DNA from: Desulfotignum sp.
GTDB lineage: Bacteria > Desulfobacterota > Desulfobacteria > Desulfobacterales > Desulfobacteraceae
Length of the DNA stretch: 64,000 bases
NCBI GenBank assembly: GCA_011390635.1
Contig: JAABSA010000004.1
Location: forward strand, 84,448 to 148,447
Direction: 5' to 3'
In this document: one piece after another, positions 7,044 to 17,277 of the stretch
Layout of the letters: every line of letters starts with the position of its first letter
Numbering within the stretch: position 1 is the stretch's first letter
Made by a program: the position numbers and the translations under genes
The notes under the pieces: model-generated
What the model was told of the DNA's origin: nothing
The model's database searches: none
The model's input: the letters and a program-made list of their open reading frames with translations, nothing else

Positions 7044-9416
7044 ATGTTTTTTTTTCGGTTTAACAAGATCAACTATCGGGTTATGGCCAGTGTTCTGATC
7101 CTGGCTGGCGCACTTGCAGCCGGGTGCAATTCCCTGAAAACTGAAAAATCCAGACCGGTTGATGCCACAGTCCAGGATGATTCCCAGAGCAGTTCTGCCC
7201 AGAAAGGCAACCGGATTTATGCGGTTGAATTGCAGCCTTTGGACGAAAATATGGGTATTCTTATCAGGGGCAAAGCCAAACTGGCCTATACCTCTATCAA
7301 ACAAGATTTCCCTTTTGGTGTGGCTATTTACCTGCCTGAAACCGACATTGAACCGAATTTTACGCTTCCAGCTGCTGTGGCAGATCCCGTGGAGTCAGTC
7401 AGAGCCGTTTATGCCGACCAGAAGCAGACAACCGCAAAAGTTGAAATTCTGTTGAACCAGGACATTGCCTATGAGGTCAAAGAGCAGGGAAATGATTTGC
7501 AAGTAGTCCTGTTCACGGATCCTGCCAGACAGGTCCATACAGCAGAACAGGCTGTGAAAGAAACTGCTCCGAAAGCTTGGAAACCGTCCTCGGAAATGCC
7601 TGATGCGACAGAAACAATGACGGCAGCACCAGGGGATTCGCACACATCCGCTGTGATGACCGGTATTTCCTTTGATACGACGGAATCGGGCCATGCACGA
7701 ATCCAGGTTGATACCAGCCATCCGGTTCAATATGAAACACTATGGCAGAGCCCGGACCAGCTGGACGTAACATTGTATAATACCCGGATACCCGAACACC
7801 ATCAGCGGCCTTTGCTGACAAAATATTTTACGGCCGCTGTTGAACGGATACTGCCCAAACCCGGCCCGGATAATGGCACGGATGCAAAAATTGAAATCAT
7901 GATCCGGGAAAAAGTGCCCTTCCGAGTGGTACAGAATCAGGACCGGATTTCTCTGCTCTTTGATCCTGCAACCATTGAACCGCCCCGGTTTGAAAAGCCG
8001 GTAACCATGGTATCGGGCGGATCAGACCAAATGAATTCTACAGAAAGTGGTGATACACCATCAGCCATGCAGCCGATAATGACACCATCAGTCGGCCAAA
8101 CTGCATCACCCGGTAACGTGGTGACCCTGGCGGATGAATGGAAAGCGGTTTTAGGGCAGGACCAGCCTAAATATACCGGAGAAAAGATCAAGCTGGATTT
8201 TTATGACACCGATATCAAAAATGTCTTTAGGATACTCAGAAGTGTCAGTGGTTTAAACTTTGCAGTGGACAAGGATGTACAGGGAAAAGTGACCATGACC
8301 CTGGAAAAACCGATTCCCTGGGATCAGGTTTTGGATCTTGTCCTTAAAATGAACGGCCTGGGTAAAAAGATGGAAGGCGATGTGGTGCGCATTGCCACCG
8401 TGCAGACCCTGAAACAGGAAGAGCAGGATCTTCAGGATGCCATTTCCGCCCGAAAAAAGAGTCTGGAGCAGAAAAAAAGCCTGGAACCTTTGGTAACAGA
8501 ATATATACCCATCAATTATTCTTCTGCCCAGACAGATATTCAACCCCATATAACGTCTCTTTTGACACCGGACAGGGGCAATATTTCTGTGGACCAGCGT
8601 ACCAATATGATCATTGTTACCGATACCAGGGAAAAGGTTGACCAGATCCAAAAAATGATTTATCGCCTGGACACGGTAACCCCCCAGATCATGATCGAGG
8701 CCAGGGTGGTCGAGGTAACCAAAGATTTTTCCCAGAGTATCGGCGTAGGATGGAACCTCACCAATGATGCTGTTATTTCATCCGGATTTGTAAATGATAC
8801 CAATGTGTCGGTGAACAATCCAACCGGTTCCGGAATAAGTGGAGATTTTTCATTTTTCAGATTGTTCGGTTCATCCAGCATGGCCCTGAATGCGAAGCTG
8901 GAAGCATCAGAAGCCCAGGGGGATGTCCGGATTGTTTCTTCTCCACGCATACTGACCCTGGACAACAAAAAAGCCAGGATCAAGCAGGGACTTGAGGTTG
9001 CATACCTGGAAAGAGATGATGCCGGCGGCTCCTCGGTGCAGTTTAAAAATGTCGATCTCCTGCTGGAGGTAACGCCCCACGTGACTCCGGACAAACGGAT
9101 TTCCCTGCAGGTGTTTTTGACCAAAAATGATATTTCCGGCATCAGTTCCACCGGTGTGCCCACCCTTGCCACAAATGAGACGGAAACCGAGCTGCTGGTG
9201 AACGACAATGATACCGTGGTCATCGGGGGTATTGTCAAAACCACCACAAGCCAGGATGTAGACGGCCTGCCATTTCTGACAGGAATTCCGATTCTGGGAA
9301 ATCTGCTTTTTGGTACCACCCGGAAAGAGGACAATCGAAATGAGCTGCTTATTTTCCTGACCCCATCCATTGTACAATTGGAGCAGAAACGCAATATCAG
9401 CCAGTCTGATAATTAA
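7044..9416 (+). CDS. pilQ: Type IV pilus secretin PilQ
   Basis: The 790-residue outer-membrane secretin starts at ATG 7044, one base after the pilP stop and behind GTGGAG. An in-frame ATG at 7026 lies inside pilP and is less likely. Domains are an export signal, two AMIN-like cell-wall-binding regions (about 50-300), an STN/secretin N0 domain around KLDFYDTDIKNVFRILR, an N1 domain around EYIPINYSSAQTDI, and a C-terminal secretin barrel. The barrel contains VPTLATNETETELLVNDNDT and the GIPILGNLLFG signature. The signal ends LAAGC, a plausible lipobox, so this PilQ may be lipidated. The stop overlaps that of the convergent gene. Confidence 0.95.
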   Translation: MFFFRFNKINYRVMASVLILAGALAAGCNSLKTEKSRPVDATVQDDSQSSSAQKGNRIYAVELQPLDENMGILIRGKAKLAYTSIKQDFPFGVAIYLPETDIEPNFTLPAAVADPVESVRAVYADQKQTTAKVEILLNQDIAYEVKEQGNDLQVVLFTDPARQVHTAEQAVKETAPKAWKPSSEMPDATETMTAAPGDSHTSAVMTGISFDTTESGHARIQVDTSHPVQYETLWQSPDQLDVTLYNTRIPEHHQRPLLTKYFTAAVERILPKPGPDNGTDAKIEIMIREKVPFRVVQNQDRISLLFDPATIEPPRFEKPVTMVSGGSDQMNSTESGDTPSAMQPIMTPSVGQTASPGNVVTLADEWKAVLGQDQPKYTGEKIKLDFYDTDIKNVFRILRSVSGLNFAVDKDVQGKVTMTLEKPIPWDQVLDLVLKMNGLGKKMEGDVVRIATVQTLKQEEQDLQDAISARKKSLEQKKSLEPLVTEYIPINYSSAQTDIQPHITSLLTPDRGNISVDQRTNMIIVTDTREKVDQIQKMIYRLDTVTPQIMIEARVVEVTKDFSQSIGVGWNLTNDAVISSGFVNDTNVSVNNPTGSGISGDFSFFRLFGSSSMALNAKLEASEAQGDVRIVSSPRILTLDNKKARIKQGLEVAYLERDDAGGSSVQFKNVDLLLEVTPHVTPDKRISLQVFLTKNDISGISSTGVPTLATNETETELLVNDNDTVVIGGIVKTTTSQDVDGLPFLTGIPILGNLLFGTTRKEDNRNELLIFLTPSIVQLEQKRNISQSDN

Positions 9417-10174
9417 TCTCCCTCAGACAGCTTTTTTCTCGCTGTCTGACCCAGCTCTGAATTTTCCCGGGCATATCGGCTCACCTTTTGCCAGGCTTCT
9501 CTGGCCCTGGCGGTCTGGCCTTTGGATTCATATGCCCGGGCCAGGTCTGCGTGAAGAATGGCATTGTGGGGAAGCCTGCGAAGGGCGTTCGTAAGAAAAT
9601 CAATGGCCTCATCCACCTGCCGGGATGCAAGATATACCTGGGCCAGTCCATGGGAGGCAGTAACAAATCCGGGCATAACATCCAGTGCCTGTAGAAAATA
9701 AGATTCCGCCAGCTGATAATTTTGTTTCTCAAAATAGACCCGTCCCAGGTTGGACAGCGGGAATTGGGGGGTTGGGTATAACAGATCTTGTAGCACTTTT
9801 TCAAAAGCCGGTATGGCCAGATCCCATTTTTTTTGGCGCAGATATGCGACCCCCAGGTTGTTGAGGGCTTCGGTGTAATCAGGCTTTATCGTCAGTGCTG
9901 TTTGAAAATATGGTTCTGCCAGGTCATCCCGGTTTTTTCCCATATAGGCCAGCCCCAGGCTGTTGAGCAGATAAGGGTTACCGGGTATCATTTTGCGGGC
10001 CTCCAGGAGCCTGGACAGGGCTGCCGTGTAATCTCCCTGCACCAGTAGGGCCTCCCCCTGCATTTTAACAGCCTCTGCCAGTCTTGCATCATCCTGTTTC
10101 TGACTGGTACTTGAACTGGTGCAGGCTGATATCAAAAAACCGGATAAAAGGACCCACATCAGCGTTTGTTTCAT
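9413..10174 (-). CDS. PilW/PilF-like TPR lipoprotein
   Basis: The 253-residue protein has a lipoprotein signal ending LISAC at about residue 18. About six consecutive TPR repeats follow, including NSLGLAYMGKNRDDLAEPYF and NNLGVAYLRQKKWDLAIPAF. This matches the PilW/PilF pilotin family, which helps secretin PilQ insert into the outer membrane. It is encoded convergently to pilQ, with overlapping stop codons (9413-9416), and lies last in the serS-thrC-LysM operon, 34 nt after the LysM gene. TPR lipoproteins are diverse; the adjacency to pilQ supports the pilus role. Confidence 0.8.
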   Translation of the reverse strand: MKQTLMWVLLSGFLISACTSSSTSQKQDDARLAEAVKMQGEALLVQGDYTAALSRLLEARKMIPGNPYLLNSLGLAYMGKNRDDLAEPYFQTALTIKPDYTEALNNLGVAYLRQKKWDLAIPAFEKVLQDLLYPTPQFPLSNLGRVYFEKQNYQLAESYFLQALDVMPGFVTASHGLAQVYLASRQVDEAIDFLTNALRRLPHNAILHADLARAYESKGQTARAREAWQKVSRYARENSELGQTARKKLSEGD

Positions 10175-10208
10175 GATTCATCCTTTGACAGGTAATAGTG
10201 TTGCATGT

Positions 10209-11708
10209 TTATTCTTTCAGGTGAATATACCGGATCTGCTCATGTTTTAAAAAGGTGCCGGCAACAGATGTCAACGGATATTGAGAAATAAACAGACGAT
10301 CGGGTGGCAGCTCTCCATACAGGCCTTCCAAAGTTTTTACCATTTTTTGGTGGCTGAATGAAGGATTTTTCCAGGTGCTGTAACCCAGAGAGGACAGCAC
10401 CTGCTGTATCTGGTCCTTCCAGGATACGTCCGGGAAAAAGGATAAAACTTTAAATCCCATGTCCTGGATGGTCGTAATTGCTGTGCCGTAAACATTGCCG
10501 AAGTTAATAAGCAGATCAACATGCCCGGGCCGTTTCACCCGCCCGAATGTGGCTGACATGGGAATATCATTGATAAAAAATTCGATTCTTTCTTCAGGAA
10601 TATACGCAAATGATGGATTGGAAAGAATGTCTGTCATATGGTGCTGTATCACAGACAAAGAGACTGGTTGTGGTGTGTGCAGCCCGATTTTTTGGATGGC
10701 GGATGCGATCTGTTCGGTTTTTAACTGGTGCCAGTGGGATTTTATGGTCTGGATCAGCTGCCTGTCCAAAATAGCACCTGTCCAGCCGCCGGGAATGAGC
10801 AGGATTTTTTCATCATGATCATGGGTTTCAATCAGCGGGGTTTGCGAAAGGTCAATCTGAAAATGGGTTTCATCCTCTTTGGAGGGGAAATACATTTTTC
10901 CCTGATGGACCAGGGTGCCTTTGAGCAGGGCTGCATATTGCTGCAATTGCTGGATCTGGTAAGCGGAAATTTTTGGTATAATCTTTTGGGGTATAGGGCC
11001 GGAAGCCTCAGCATGGGTGGGAACAGTGGTCTGTTTTGCCCGGGATGCCGCTGTTACTCTGCCATGGGCAAGAAACGATGGAAACCAGGGCTGGGACAAA
11101 ATGGAAGATTCAGGAATTGTCACCTTTGTGTCCTGGTAAATCACATGTATGTTCGTGATATCAGGATTCAGGCGGTAAAACAGCTGGCGGCCTTCTGATG
11201 TAACACCGCCTCCTTTTTGTAAAAATGCCTTGTCCAGAAGATCTGACACCGTGTCATTTGGCTGGATGATATGTTCCCGTATATGCGGTGTCAGATCAAG
11301 GGGCTCAGAAATGTCTGAAAACTGCACCACAGGTACTTCCACCATGCCTTTATCATCAAGTCTGTATGCCTGTCTGTTTACCTTTTGCAACGGTATGAGG
11401 ATTTGAATTCCAGGGGATATGGTATCAATGTTGTGGATCTGGGGGTTGATTTCTTTGAATATAGCTATAAAAAGGGGAAAATTTTGTTCAGAAATTTCAC
11501 CTTTCTGCCTGAAAATTTTATAGAGCCAGTCATCTTTTTTGACGATATAGGGTTCACACAGGATATCCTGGTCCTGATAGGTGAAGATGGAATAATGCTT
11601 GTAGGAGGTTTTCACCCCGCTGGCAGCCGGACTGTCAAGGTGGCATGTTAGCATCATGCAGACACAGGCCAGGACCGCCAGATTTTTAAAGCCGTGAAAG
11701 TCCATCAT
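10209..11708 (-). CDS. Exported protein with two LysM-like domains, unknown function
   Basis: The 499-residue protein begins with a signal-peptide-like hydrophobic stretch (about 8-28). Two LysM-type modules follow. One is at about 50-110 (YIVKKDDWLYKIF to ISPGIQILIP), the other at about 145-205 (HIIQPNDTVSDLLDKAF to DTKVTIPES). LysM binds peptidoglycan GlcNAc. The remaining C-terminal part of roughly 230 residues matches nothing I recognise; it looks globular, with mixed alpha/beta patterns. The ATG overlaps the thrC stop (ATGATGA), so translation is coupled. A cell-wall role linked to the pilus secretin is possible but unproven. Confidence 0.75.
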   Translation of the reverse strand: MMDFHGFKNLAVLACVCMMLTCHLDSPAASGVKTSYKHYSIFTYQDQDILCEPYIVKKDDWLYKIFRQKGEISEQNFPLFIAIFKEINPQIHNIDTISPGIQILIPLQKVNRQAYRLDDKGMVEVPVVQFSDISEPLDLTPHIREHIIQPNDTVSDLLDKAFLQKGGGVTSEGRQLFYRLNPDITNIHVIYQDTKVTIPESSILSQPWFPSFLAHGRVTAASRAKQTTVPTHAEASGPIPQKIIPKISAYQIQQLQQYAALLKGTLVHQGKMYFPSKEDETHFQIDLSQTPLIETHDHDEKILLIPGGWTGAILDRQLIQTIKSHWHQLKTEQIASAIQKIGLHTPQPVSLSVIQHHMTDILSNPSFAYIPEERIEFFINDIPMSATFGRVKRPGHVDLLINFGNVYGTAITTIQDMGFKVLSFFPDVSWKDQIQQVLSSLGYSTWKNPSFSHQKMVKTLEGLYGELPPDRLFISQYPLTSVAGTFLKHEQIRYIHLKE

Positions 11709-13213
11709 TCTGAAGAGGCGGTCAGGTGCATTTTTTTGGCAATTTTTCCAGATATTTCCTGGATGAATTGGTCAAGTTCAGATTTTGTCAACCGCTTTTC
11801 CTGGGATGGTGACAGAGCTGGATTATCAGATGTGATCAGTTCCGGCAGATTAATTCGGTCAGGATCAGGTACGATGTGATACGGGGCAGGGATCTGGTTT
11901 TTAAAATACAGGTCCTGGAATTCAGAAAATTTAATGGCATGGGCGGTGGCATCCAGTACAGCAGTTTCATTGGAGGAAACCAGACCCATGGCCCTGGCCG
12001 TTACAAGACCGGCCAGGCATTCTCCTCCCTGGGTGCATGCGATGTGACCATTCTGGTTGGCGGTGAGCTGCCAGTCCATAATGGCCTGTTCCGTCACCTG
12101 GACAAAAAAGACATTGTCCTGTCCGGATTCCCGGTTGTATTCTTTTGCCAGGACAACCACCCGGGGCATTGACACCGGATTGCCAATCATGGCAGCCTGG
12201 GCCACACTGGGTTTCGTATCCACCGGCGTAAATACCCGCTTTGCTTCAACCGGCTCCAGATAGTATTGATACACTGGATCTGCATGTTCTGACTGCACCC
12301 CGATGATTTTGGGAAGCTGGTCTATAATACCGGCCTTGAAAAATTTTAAAAAACCATTCATGATCGCAGAAATGTTGCCGGCATTGCCAATGGGAACCAC
12401 CACCACTTTATGGGCCATGTCCCAGTCAAAATCCTGGGCGATTTCATAGGAATACGATTCCTGACCCAGAATCCGCCAGGCATTTTTGGAATTGAGCAGT
12501 GCCACAGGATAGTTGCTGGACAGATGTTCCACAATTTTCATGCAGTCATCGAACACACCCGGTATTTCAAATACCCTGGCACCGCTGCCCAAAGGCTGGG
12601 ACAACTGCTGGACGGTGACTTTCTTGTGGGGCAGAAGAACCGCCGACCTGATCAGAGGACCCAGGTATGAGGCGTACAATGCGGCTGCTGCTGAGGTATC
12701 TCCGGTGGATGCGCACACCGCAATTATATCGGAGACAAGGTTTTGGTCAATAAGGTATTTGATGCTGGAAAAAGCTGATGCCATACCCCGGTCTTTGAAT
12801 GAAGCGCTGGGGTTCTGGCCGTCGTTTTTAAAAAAGAAGTCAAGTCCGACCTTTTCCTTGAGAAATTGTGATGCCGCCACCACCGGGGTATGTCCCTCTC
12901 CAAGGTAAACAATGGATTCCAGAGGAATGACCGGGCCGATGAATTCATGGTACCTGTAAATGCCCTTCAGCGCGGGTATTTTTAACATCCTGCGGTAATC
13001 AAAGATTTGCTGCCATGTTGATCCCTCAATCTTGTGAAGGTCTGCCTGGTTCCGGTTATGGAGCATCAGGACCGCATTACACTCGGGGCAGACATACAGC
13101 AGTTTTTCCACTGGATACTCGGCATCGCAGCCCAGACATCGGTAAAAGAGTTCTCCTTTGGGTTGGGGAATCAGATGGGGCCGGATATGCTCCGGAAACA
13201 GATCATTTTTCAT
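11705..13213 (-). CDS. thrC: Threonine synthase
   Basis: The 502-residue PLP enzyme converts O-phosphohomoserine to threonine. It has an N-terminal zinc ribbon (CLGCDAEYP and CPECNAV) and the PLP-lysine motif [11 protein letters not shown]. The [12 protein letters not shown] and GNAGNISAI phosphate-binding motifs follow. The start chosen is ATG 13213; an in-frame TTG at 13219 is also possible. A GGGAGG sequence lies 18-23 nt upstream, rather far. The gene overlaps the end of serS and the start of the LysM gene. A zinc ribbon on the N-terminus is common in this subfamily. Confidence 0.95.
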   Translation of the reverse strand: MKNDLFPEHIRPHLIPQPKGELFYRCLGCDAEYPVEKLLYVCPECNAVLMLHNRNQADLHKIEGSTWQQIFDYRRMLKIPALKGIYRYHEFIGPVIPLESIVYLGEGHTPVVAASQFLKEKVGLDFFFKNDGQNPSASFKDRGMASAFSSIKYLIDQNLVSDIIAVCASTGDTSAAAALYASYLGPLIRSAVLLPHKKVTVQQLSQPLGSGARVFEIPGVFDDCMKIVEHLSSNYPVALLNSKNAWRILGQESYSYEIAQDFDWDMAHKVVVVPIGNAGNISAIMNGFLKFFKAGIIDQLPKIIGVQSEHADPVYQYYLEPVEAKRVFTPVDTKPSVAQAAMIGNPVSMPRVVVLAKEYNRESGQDNVFFVQVTEQAIMDWQLTANQNGHIACTQGGECLAGLVTARAMGLVSSNETAVLDATAHAIKFSEFQDLYFKNQIPAPYHIVPDPDRINLPELITSDNPALSPSQEKRLTKSELDQFIQEISGKIAKKMHLTASSE

Positions 13214-14483
13214 TTTCAATTATTTTCTGACCTCCCATATATGGTACCAGGACATCGGGTATCTTGACCGTTCCATCCGGTTGCTGATAGTTTTCAAGGA
13301 TTGCGGCAAAGGTTCGTCCCACGGCAAGGCCTGATCCATTCAAGGTATGGCAGAATTCCGGTTTTTTTGCGTTTTCCCGCTTAAAGCGGATATTGGCACG
13401 TCGGGCCTGGAAGTCGAGGCAGTTGCTGCAAGAGGAAATTTCCCTGTACTTGTCCTGTCCCGGCATCCATACTTCTATGTCATAGGTCTTGGTGGCGGAA
13501 AATCCCAAGTCTCCGGTGCACAGGGTAAGCACCTGATAGGGCAGTTCCAGGCGCTGGAGTATGGTTTCCGCATTGGCCAGAAGGGATTCCAGTTCATCAA
13601 AGGAGGATTCCGGTGTGGTGATTTTTACCATTTCCACCTTGTTGAACTGGTGCTGCCGGATCAGTCCTTTGGTATCCCGGCCGTAAGAGCCGGCTTCAGA
13701 TCTGAAACACGGGGTAAAGGCCGTAAATTTAAAGGGCATATCTTCCTCTTGCAGTATTTCGCCGGCATAAATATTGGTCACCGGTACTTCTGAAGTGGGA
13801 ATCAGATAATAATCCCAGCCTTCCAGCTTGAACAGATCCGCTTCAAATTTGGGCAGCTGGCCTGTGCCAGTCATGGTGGCCCTGTTAACGATGAAGGGGG
13901 GAAGTGTTTCCTTGTATCCATGCTCTTTGGTGTGGATGTCCAGCATGAAATTGATCAAAGCCCTTTCCAGTCTGGCACCTGATCCCATGTACAAAGGAAA
14001 ACGGGCGCCTGCCAGTTTGGTGGCCCGGGCAAGATCCAGAATGCCCAAAGCGTCTCCGATATCAGCATGGTCCTGGACAGGAAAATCAAAGACACGGGGG
14101 GAGCCGTGGGTTTTCTCTAAACGGTTCTGGGAATCATCTTTTCCTTTGGGTACATCATCATGGGGGAGGTTGGGCAGGGTGATCAAAAAGGTGTGGATGG
14201 CACTTTCTGTTTCAACAAGGTCTTTGTCCAGCATTTTTATGCTTTCAGAAACAGACCGCATTCTGTCAATGCTTTGTTTGGCATCTTTACCGGACCTTTT
14301 CATTTTGGCAATGTCATCGGAAACTACATTGCGCTGATGCCGTAACGCTTCGATTTCCAGCAGCAGTGTTTTTCTTTTTTCCTCATTTTCCAAAAGCAGT
14401 GAGAAATCAATTTCTGTGCCGCGTTTTTCCATTCCTTTCTGAACGGTTGTCAGGTTATGTATAATATATTTTACATCCAGCAT
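13203..14483 (-). CDS. serS: Seryl-tRNA synthetase
   Basis: The 426-residue class II synthetase has the N-terminal long coiled-coil arm (about 25-100) that grips tRNA-Ser. Motif 2 lies around [21 protein letters not shown], the serine-pocket loop is PTSEVPVTN, and motif 3 is [17 protein letters not shown]. Length is typical. It appears to be the first gene of the minus-strand operon serS-thrC-LysM-TPR, with a 172-nt gap upstream to the divergent fau gene. No T-box or other leader was recognised. Confidence 0.97.
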   Translation of the reverse strand: MLDVKYIIHNLTTVQKGMEKRGTEIDFSLLLENEEKRKTLLLEIEALRHQRNVVSDDIAKMKRSGKDAKQSIDRMRSVSESIKMLDKDLVETESAIHTFLITLPNLPHDDVPKGKDDSQNRLEKTHGSPRVFDFPVQDHADIGDALGILDLARATKLAGARFPLYMGSGARLERALINFMLDIHTKEHGYKETLPPFIVNRATMTGTGQLPKFEADLFKLEGWDYYLIPTSEVPVTNIYAGEILQEEDMPFKFTAFTPCFRSEAGSYGRDTKGLIRQHQFNKVEMVKITTPESSFDELESLLANAETILQRLELPYQVLTLCTGDLGFSATKTYDIEVWMPGQDKYREISSCSNCLDFQARRANIRFKRENAKKPEFCHTLNGSGLAVGRTFAAILENYQQPDGTVKIPDVLVPYMGGQKIIENEK

Positions 14484-14655
14484 TGTTATACCTGTTTTTG
14501 CCTGGTTGGGGTTTGATAAACCTGTAATTTACATGTCTTTTATTATTGTAACCAAATAGCATGGGCCTTATGAACAGTCAATGATTATTGCAGGTTGACA
14601 ATGTGTCACTTGTGTATAATATTTTGGTAAATTTTTTTTGTAACCATAGGGAAAA

Positions 14656-15249
14656 ATGATTATGGAAGAGGTGAAAGATACGAAAACCAGCATTCTGGCG
14701 CAGGTGGCCCGGCGGATGGATGCCTTTGAAAAACAAGAGCGGGAAACCAAATACTACAAAATTGAGACCAAGGTATTTGAGTTTGCCAATTTCATGGAAG
14801 CCCAGGTGTCGTTCATGCACACCGGCGGCAATACAGAAATACCCATGGAAAGTATCATACGAAAAGCACTTCAAATTGAAAAGACCATTGTCCTGCCGGT
14901 GTTTACAGATGTAAAAAATGCGTTTCATCTTTGTAAAATCAGTGACTATGACAAAGATCTGGTGCTGAATGCCAGTGACGTGCTGGAGCCGAATCCTGAA
15001 AAATGCAAAAAAGTTTCTCTGGATGAGATCGACATCGCCTTTATTCCAGGACTGGCTTTTGATGACAAAGGGGGGCGCATTGGATTCGGAAACAACTATT
15101 ATACGAAATTTATCACAAAGTTGCCCGAAACCTGCCGCAAGGTTTCCCTCGCGTTTGAAGAACAGATCGTTGACCAGATCCAGATGGATTCCAGAAAACA
15201 TACTGTGGATATTATCATTACGGATAAACGGGTCATCTATAAAATCTAA
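14656..15249 (+). CDS. 5-formyltetrahydrofolate cyclo-ligase family protein
   Basis: The 197-residue protein shows the cyclo-ligase signature GLAFDDKGGRIGFGNNYY near residues 135-152 and the substrate region EIPMESIIRKAL around 70. The enzyme makes 5,10-methenyl-THF from 5-formyl-THF using ATP, recycling an inhibitory folate form. ATG 14656 lies very close to the AGGG; ATG 14662 gives better spacing and would shorten the protein by two residues. It is transcribed divergently from serS. Confidence 0.85.
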   Translation: MIMEEVKDTKTSILAQVARRMDAFEKQERETKYYKIETKVFEFANFMEAQVSFMHTGGNTEIPMESIIRKALQIEKTIVLPVFTDVKNAFHLCKISDYDKDLVLNASDVLEPNPEKCKKVSLDEIDIAFIPGLAFDDKGGRIGFGNNYYTKFITKLPETCRKVSLAFEEQIVDQIQMDSRKHTVDIIITDKRVIYKI

Positions 15250-15276
15250 CGCAAGAAACCCGTAACCCAAAAGTCC

Positions 15277-15313
15277 CTCCTCATTTTCTTTTTTTTTGAC
15301 AGGAAATGAGGAG
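15277..15313. repeat. Inverted repeat with T-tract in the loop, after the cyclo-ligase gene
   Basis: CTCCTCATTT (15277-15286) pairs perfectly with AAATGAGGAG (15304-15313), leaving a 17-nt loop that contains nine T. A T-tract in the loop rather than after the stem is wrong for a normal terminator, so the function is open. It lies 28 nt after the cyclo-ligase stop. Confidence 0.45.
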
Positions 15314-15474
15314 TAAACACCAAAATCGTTGTTCCGTTCACAGGAAACCTCCAGGGGCGGGCCTTTGGCCAAGACACTGCAGGGGACGATCATAAACCGG
15401 CCCACCTAAGGCAAATATCCAGATACAACGGTATCTGCTTGACGGAACCCGGACATGCTGGTATGAAGGGTTTC

Positions 15475-16131
15475 ATGAATGACGAACCCAAAAAATTTGC
15501 CCGGTGGCGCAAGGATATGGTGGACCGCCAGATTATTGCCAGGGGGGTGACCGATCCTTTGGTGATCAGGGCCATGACTGAGGTGCCCCGGCATCTGTTT
15601 GTGAGCGAGGCCCTTGTGGATAGTGCGTATGGGGATTTTCCCCTTCCCATTGGCGAGGGCCAGACCATTTCCCAGCCCTATATTATTGCAGAAATGACCC
15701 AGAGTCTGGAACTTAAAGGGTCTGAGCGGGTTCTGGAGATCGGTACCGGGTCCGGATACCAGGCCGCCATTCTGGCACATATGGTGTACCGGGTGTATAC
15801 CATCGAACGGAATCACTCCCTTTTTTTACAGACCAGGCAGTTGTTTGACCGGCTCAGGATTCACAATGTCGTGACCCGGTATTCCGACGGCACCCAGGGC
15901 TGGAAGGAAGAAAGTCCCTTTGATGCCATCATTGTAACGGCCGGAGGAAACAAAATTCCCTCACCCCTGGTGGACCAGCTGGCCCCGGGCGGGCGACTGG
16001 TCCTGCCGGTGGGCGGACATTTTTCCCAGGAACTGATCAAGCTCACCAGAACCGACACCGGCATCAAGCAGGAAAATCTTGGGGGATGCCGTTTTGTCAA
16101 GCTCATCGGTCAGCACGGGTGGAATGAATAA
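15475..16131 (+). CDS. pcm: Protein-L-isoaspartate O-methyltransferase
   Basis: The 218-residue SAM-dependent methyltransferase repairs isoaspartyl residues. It has the family N-terminus ([14 protein letters not shown]), the SAM-binding motif [15 protein letters not shown] and the substrate-loop region [11 protein letters not shown]. The C-terminus has LVLPVGG. The start chosen is ATG 15475, which sits behind GAAGGG and matches the usual family start; ATG 15463 and TTG 15439 are alternatives. The same frame remains open back to about 15310 without an ATG. The stop overlaps the start of the next gene by 8 nt. Confidence 0.93.
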   Translation: MNDEPKKFARWRKDMVDRQIIARGVTDPLVIRAMTEVPRHLFVSEALVDSAYGDFPLPIGEGQTISQPYIIAEMTQSLELKGSERVLEIGTGSGYQAAILAHMVYRVYTIERNHSLFLQTRQLFDRLRIHNVVTRYSDGTQGWKEESPFDAIIVTAGGNKIPSPLVDQLAPGGRLVLPVGGHFSQELIKLTRTDTGIKQENLGGCRFVKLIGQHGWNE

Positions 16132-17251
16132 GAGCCGATCCATGCCGGTTTTGGTGAATGAGCTGCTCATGGGATTCTGCCTGGGAGCGGCCAATATTAT
16201 TCCAGGGGTTTCCGGTGGTACTTTTTTGTTGATTTTCAATATTTACGGACGGGTTTTCGGCATTTTAAACCGTATCAACAAATCCTGCTTTTTCCGGGCC
16301 GCAGGCCTGGGCGGGCGGTTTTTGAAACACCTGGGACAAAAGGGCACCACCCGGGCCGTTACCGGTTTTCTGGTGGAAAATGATTTTTTGTTCCTGTTCA
16401 AACTGCTGACAGGGGCCGCCATCGCCATCCTGGGACTTTCTACTTTGATGACCCACCTGTTGACCCATTATTTTTCTTTGACCTATGCGCTTTTTTTCGG
16501 CCTGATTCTGGTATCTGTCATGATACCTGTAAAACTGTTCCGGCAGGTCCGGGCCTATCTGCTGCTTTTTGTGCTTCTGGGGGCGGGCATCACCGTGATG
16601 GTATATCTCCAGGTCAACCCCTATGACAAGATGAAACACAAATCCGCCCTTTACCAGGTGCAGTATGAAAACCAAATTACCGGGCAGGAGGGGGAGACGG
16701 GTAATGAAACCAAACCGCATGGGCTGCCGGCACCTGGTGCACAATACCTGTATGCGGCTTTTTGCGGGGCGGTATCCATTTCCGCCATGGTGCTGCCCGG
16801 CATCAGCGGATCTTTGGTGTTGATCCTTATGGGGGCCTATTATGACGTGCTTTCCGCCATATCTGCCCTGCCATATTTTGATATGGATGCCGTGGTGTAT
16901 CTGGGATGTTTCAGCCTGGGGATTGTCCTTGGCGGACTGGTGTTCGCCCGGCTGGTGAACTATGTTTTCAAACGGTACTATGATGCCACCATGGCGGTTT
17001 TGCTGGGGTTGATGGTGGGATCTTTGTGGGCCTTGTGGCCCTTTAAGCAGGCGGCGGTACTGGACCGGCATTTTGTAAAAGAGAACGGGAGTGTCATCAT
17101 GCTTGAAAATGTCCGGGTGTACACCAATGTCAATGTACTGCCGCCGGTTGATGTGCAGCTGCTGTGGGCCTTTGCCCTGTTTGTTTTGGGATGCGGCATC
17201 ATGTATGGATTTTTGCGCTCCCGGGACGTTGCGCCCTCTTCATCTACCTGA
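16124..17251 (+). CDS. DUF368 membrane protein, probable polyprenyl-phosphate transporter
   Basis: The 375-residue polytopic membrane protein carries the DUF368 hallmark repeats: [13 protein letters not shown] near the N-terminus and [22 protein letters not shown] in the second half. The family (PopT) has been assigned to returning undecaprenyl-phosphate across the cytoplasmic membrane for cell-wall synthesis. About eight to ten hydrophobic segments are visible, with one hydrophilic insert around 170-200. The start is ATG 16124, overlapping the pcm stop by 8 nt; a longer TTG start inside pcm is rejected. Confidence 0.88.
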   Translation: MNKSRSMPVLVNELLMGFCLGAANIIPGVSGGTFLLIFNIYGRVFGILNRINKSCFFRAAGLGGRFLKHLGQKGTTRAVTGFLVENDFLFLFKLLTGAAIAILGLSTLMTHLLTHYFSLTYALFFGLILVSVMIPVKLFRQVRAYLLLFVLLGAGITVMVYLQVNPYDKMKHKSALYQVQYENQITGQEGETGNETKPHGLPAPGAQYLYAAFCGAVSISAMVLPGISGSLVLILMGAYYDVLSAISALPYFDMDAVVYLGCFSLGIVLGGLVFARLVNYVFKRYYDATMAVLLGLMVGSLWALWPFKQAAVLDRHFVKENGSVIMLENVRVYTNVNVLPPVDVQLLWAFALFVLGCGIMYGFLRSRDVAPSSST

Positions 17252-17277
17252 GAAAAGTTCCGGTTTTTTTTGGGCGG

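Noticed and set aside
15277..15313. Intrinsic terminator after the cyclo-ligase gene
   Set aside because: The stem is good, but the T-tract lies in the loop and none follows the stem on either strand.
14578..15405. Minus-strand frame of 275 codons opposite the cyclo-ligase gene
   Set aside because: The plus-strand protein has the cyclo-ligase signature; the opposite frame has no recognisable feature.
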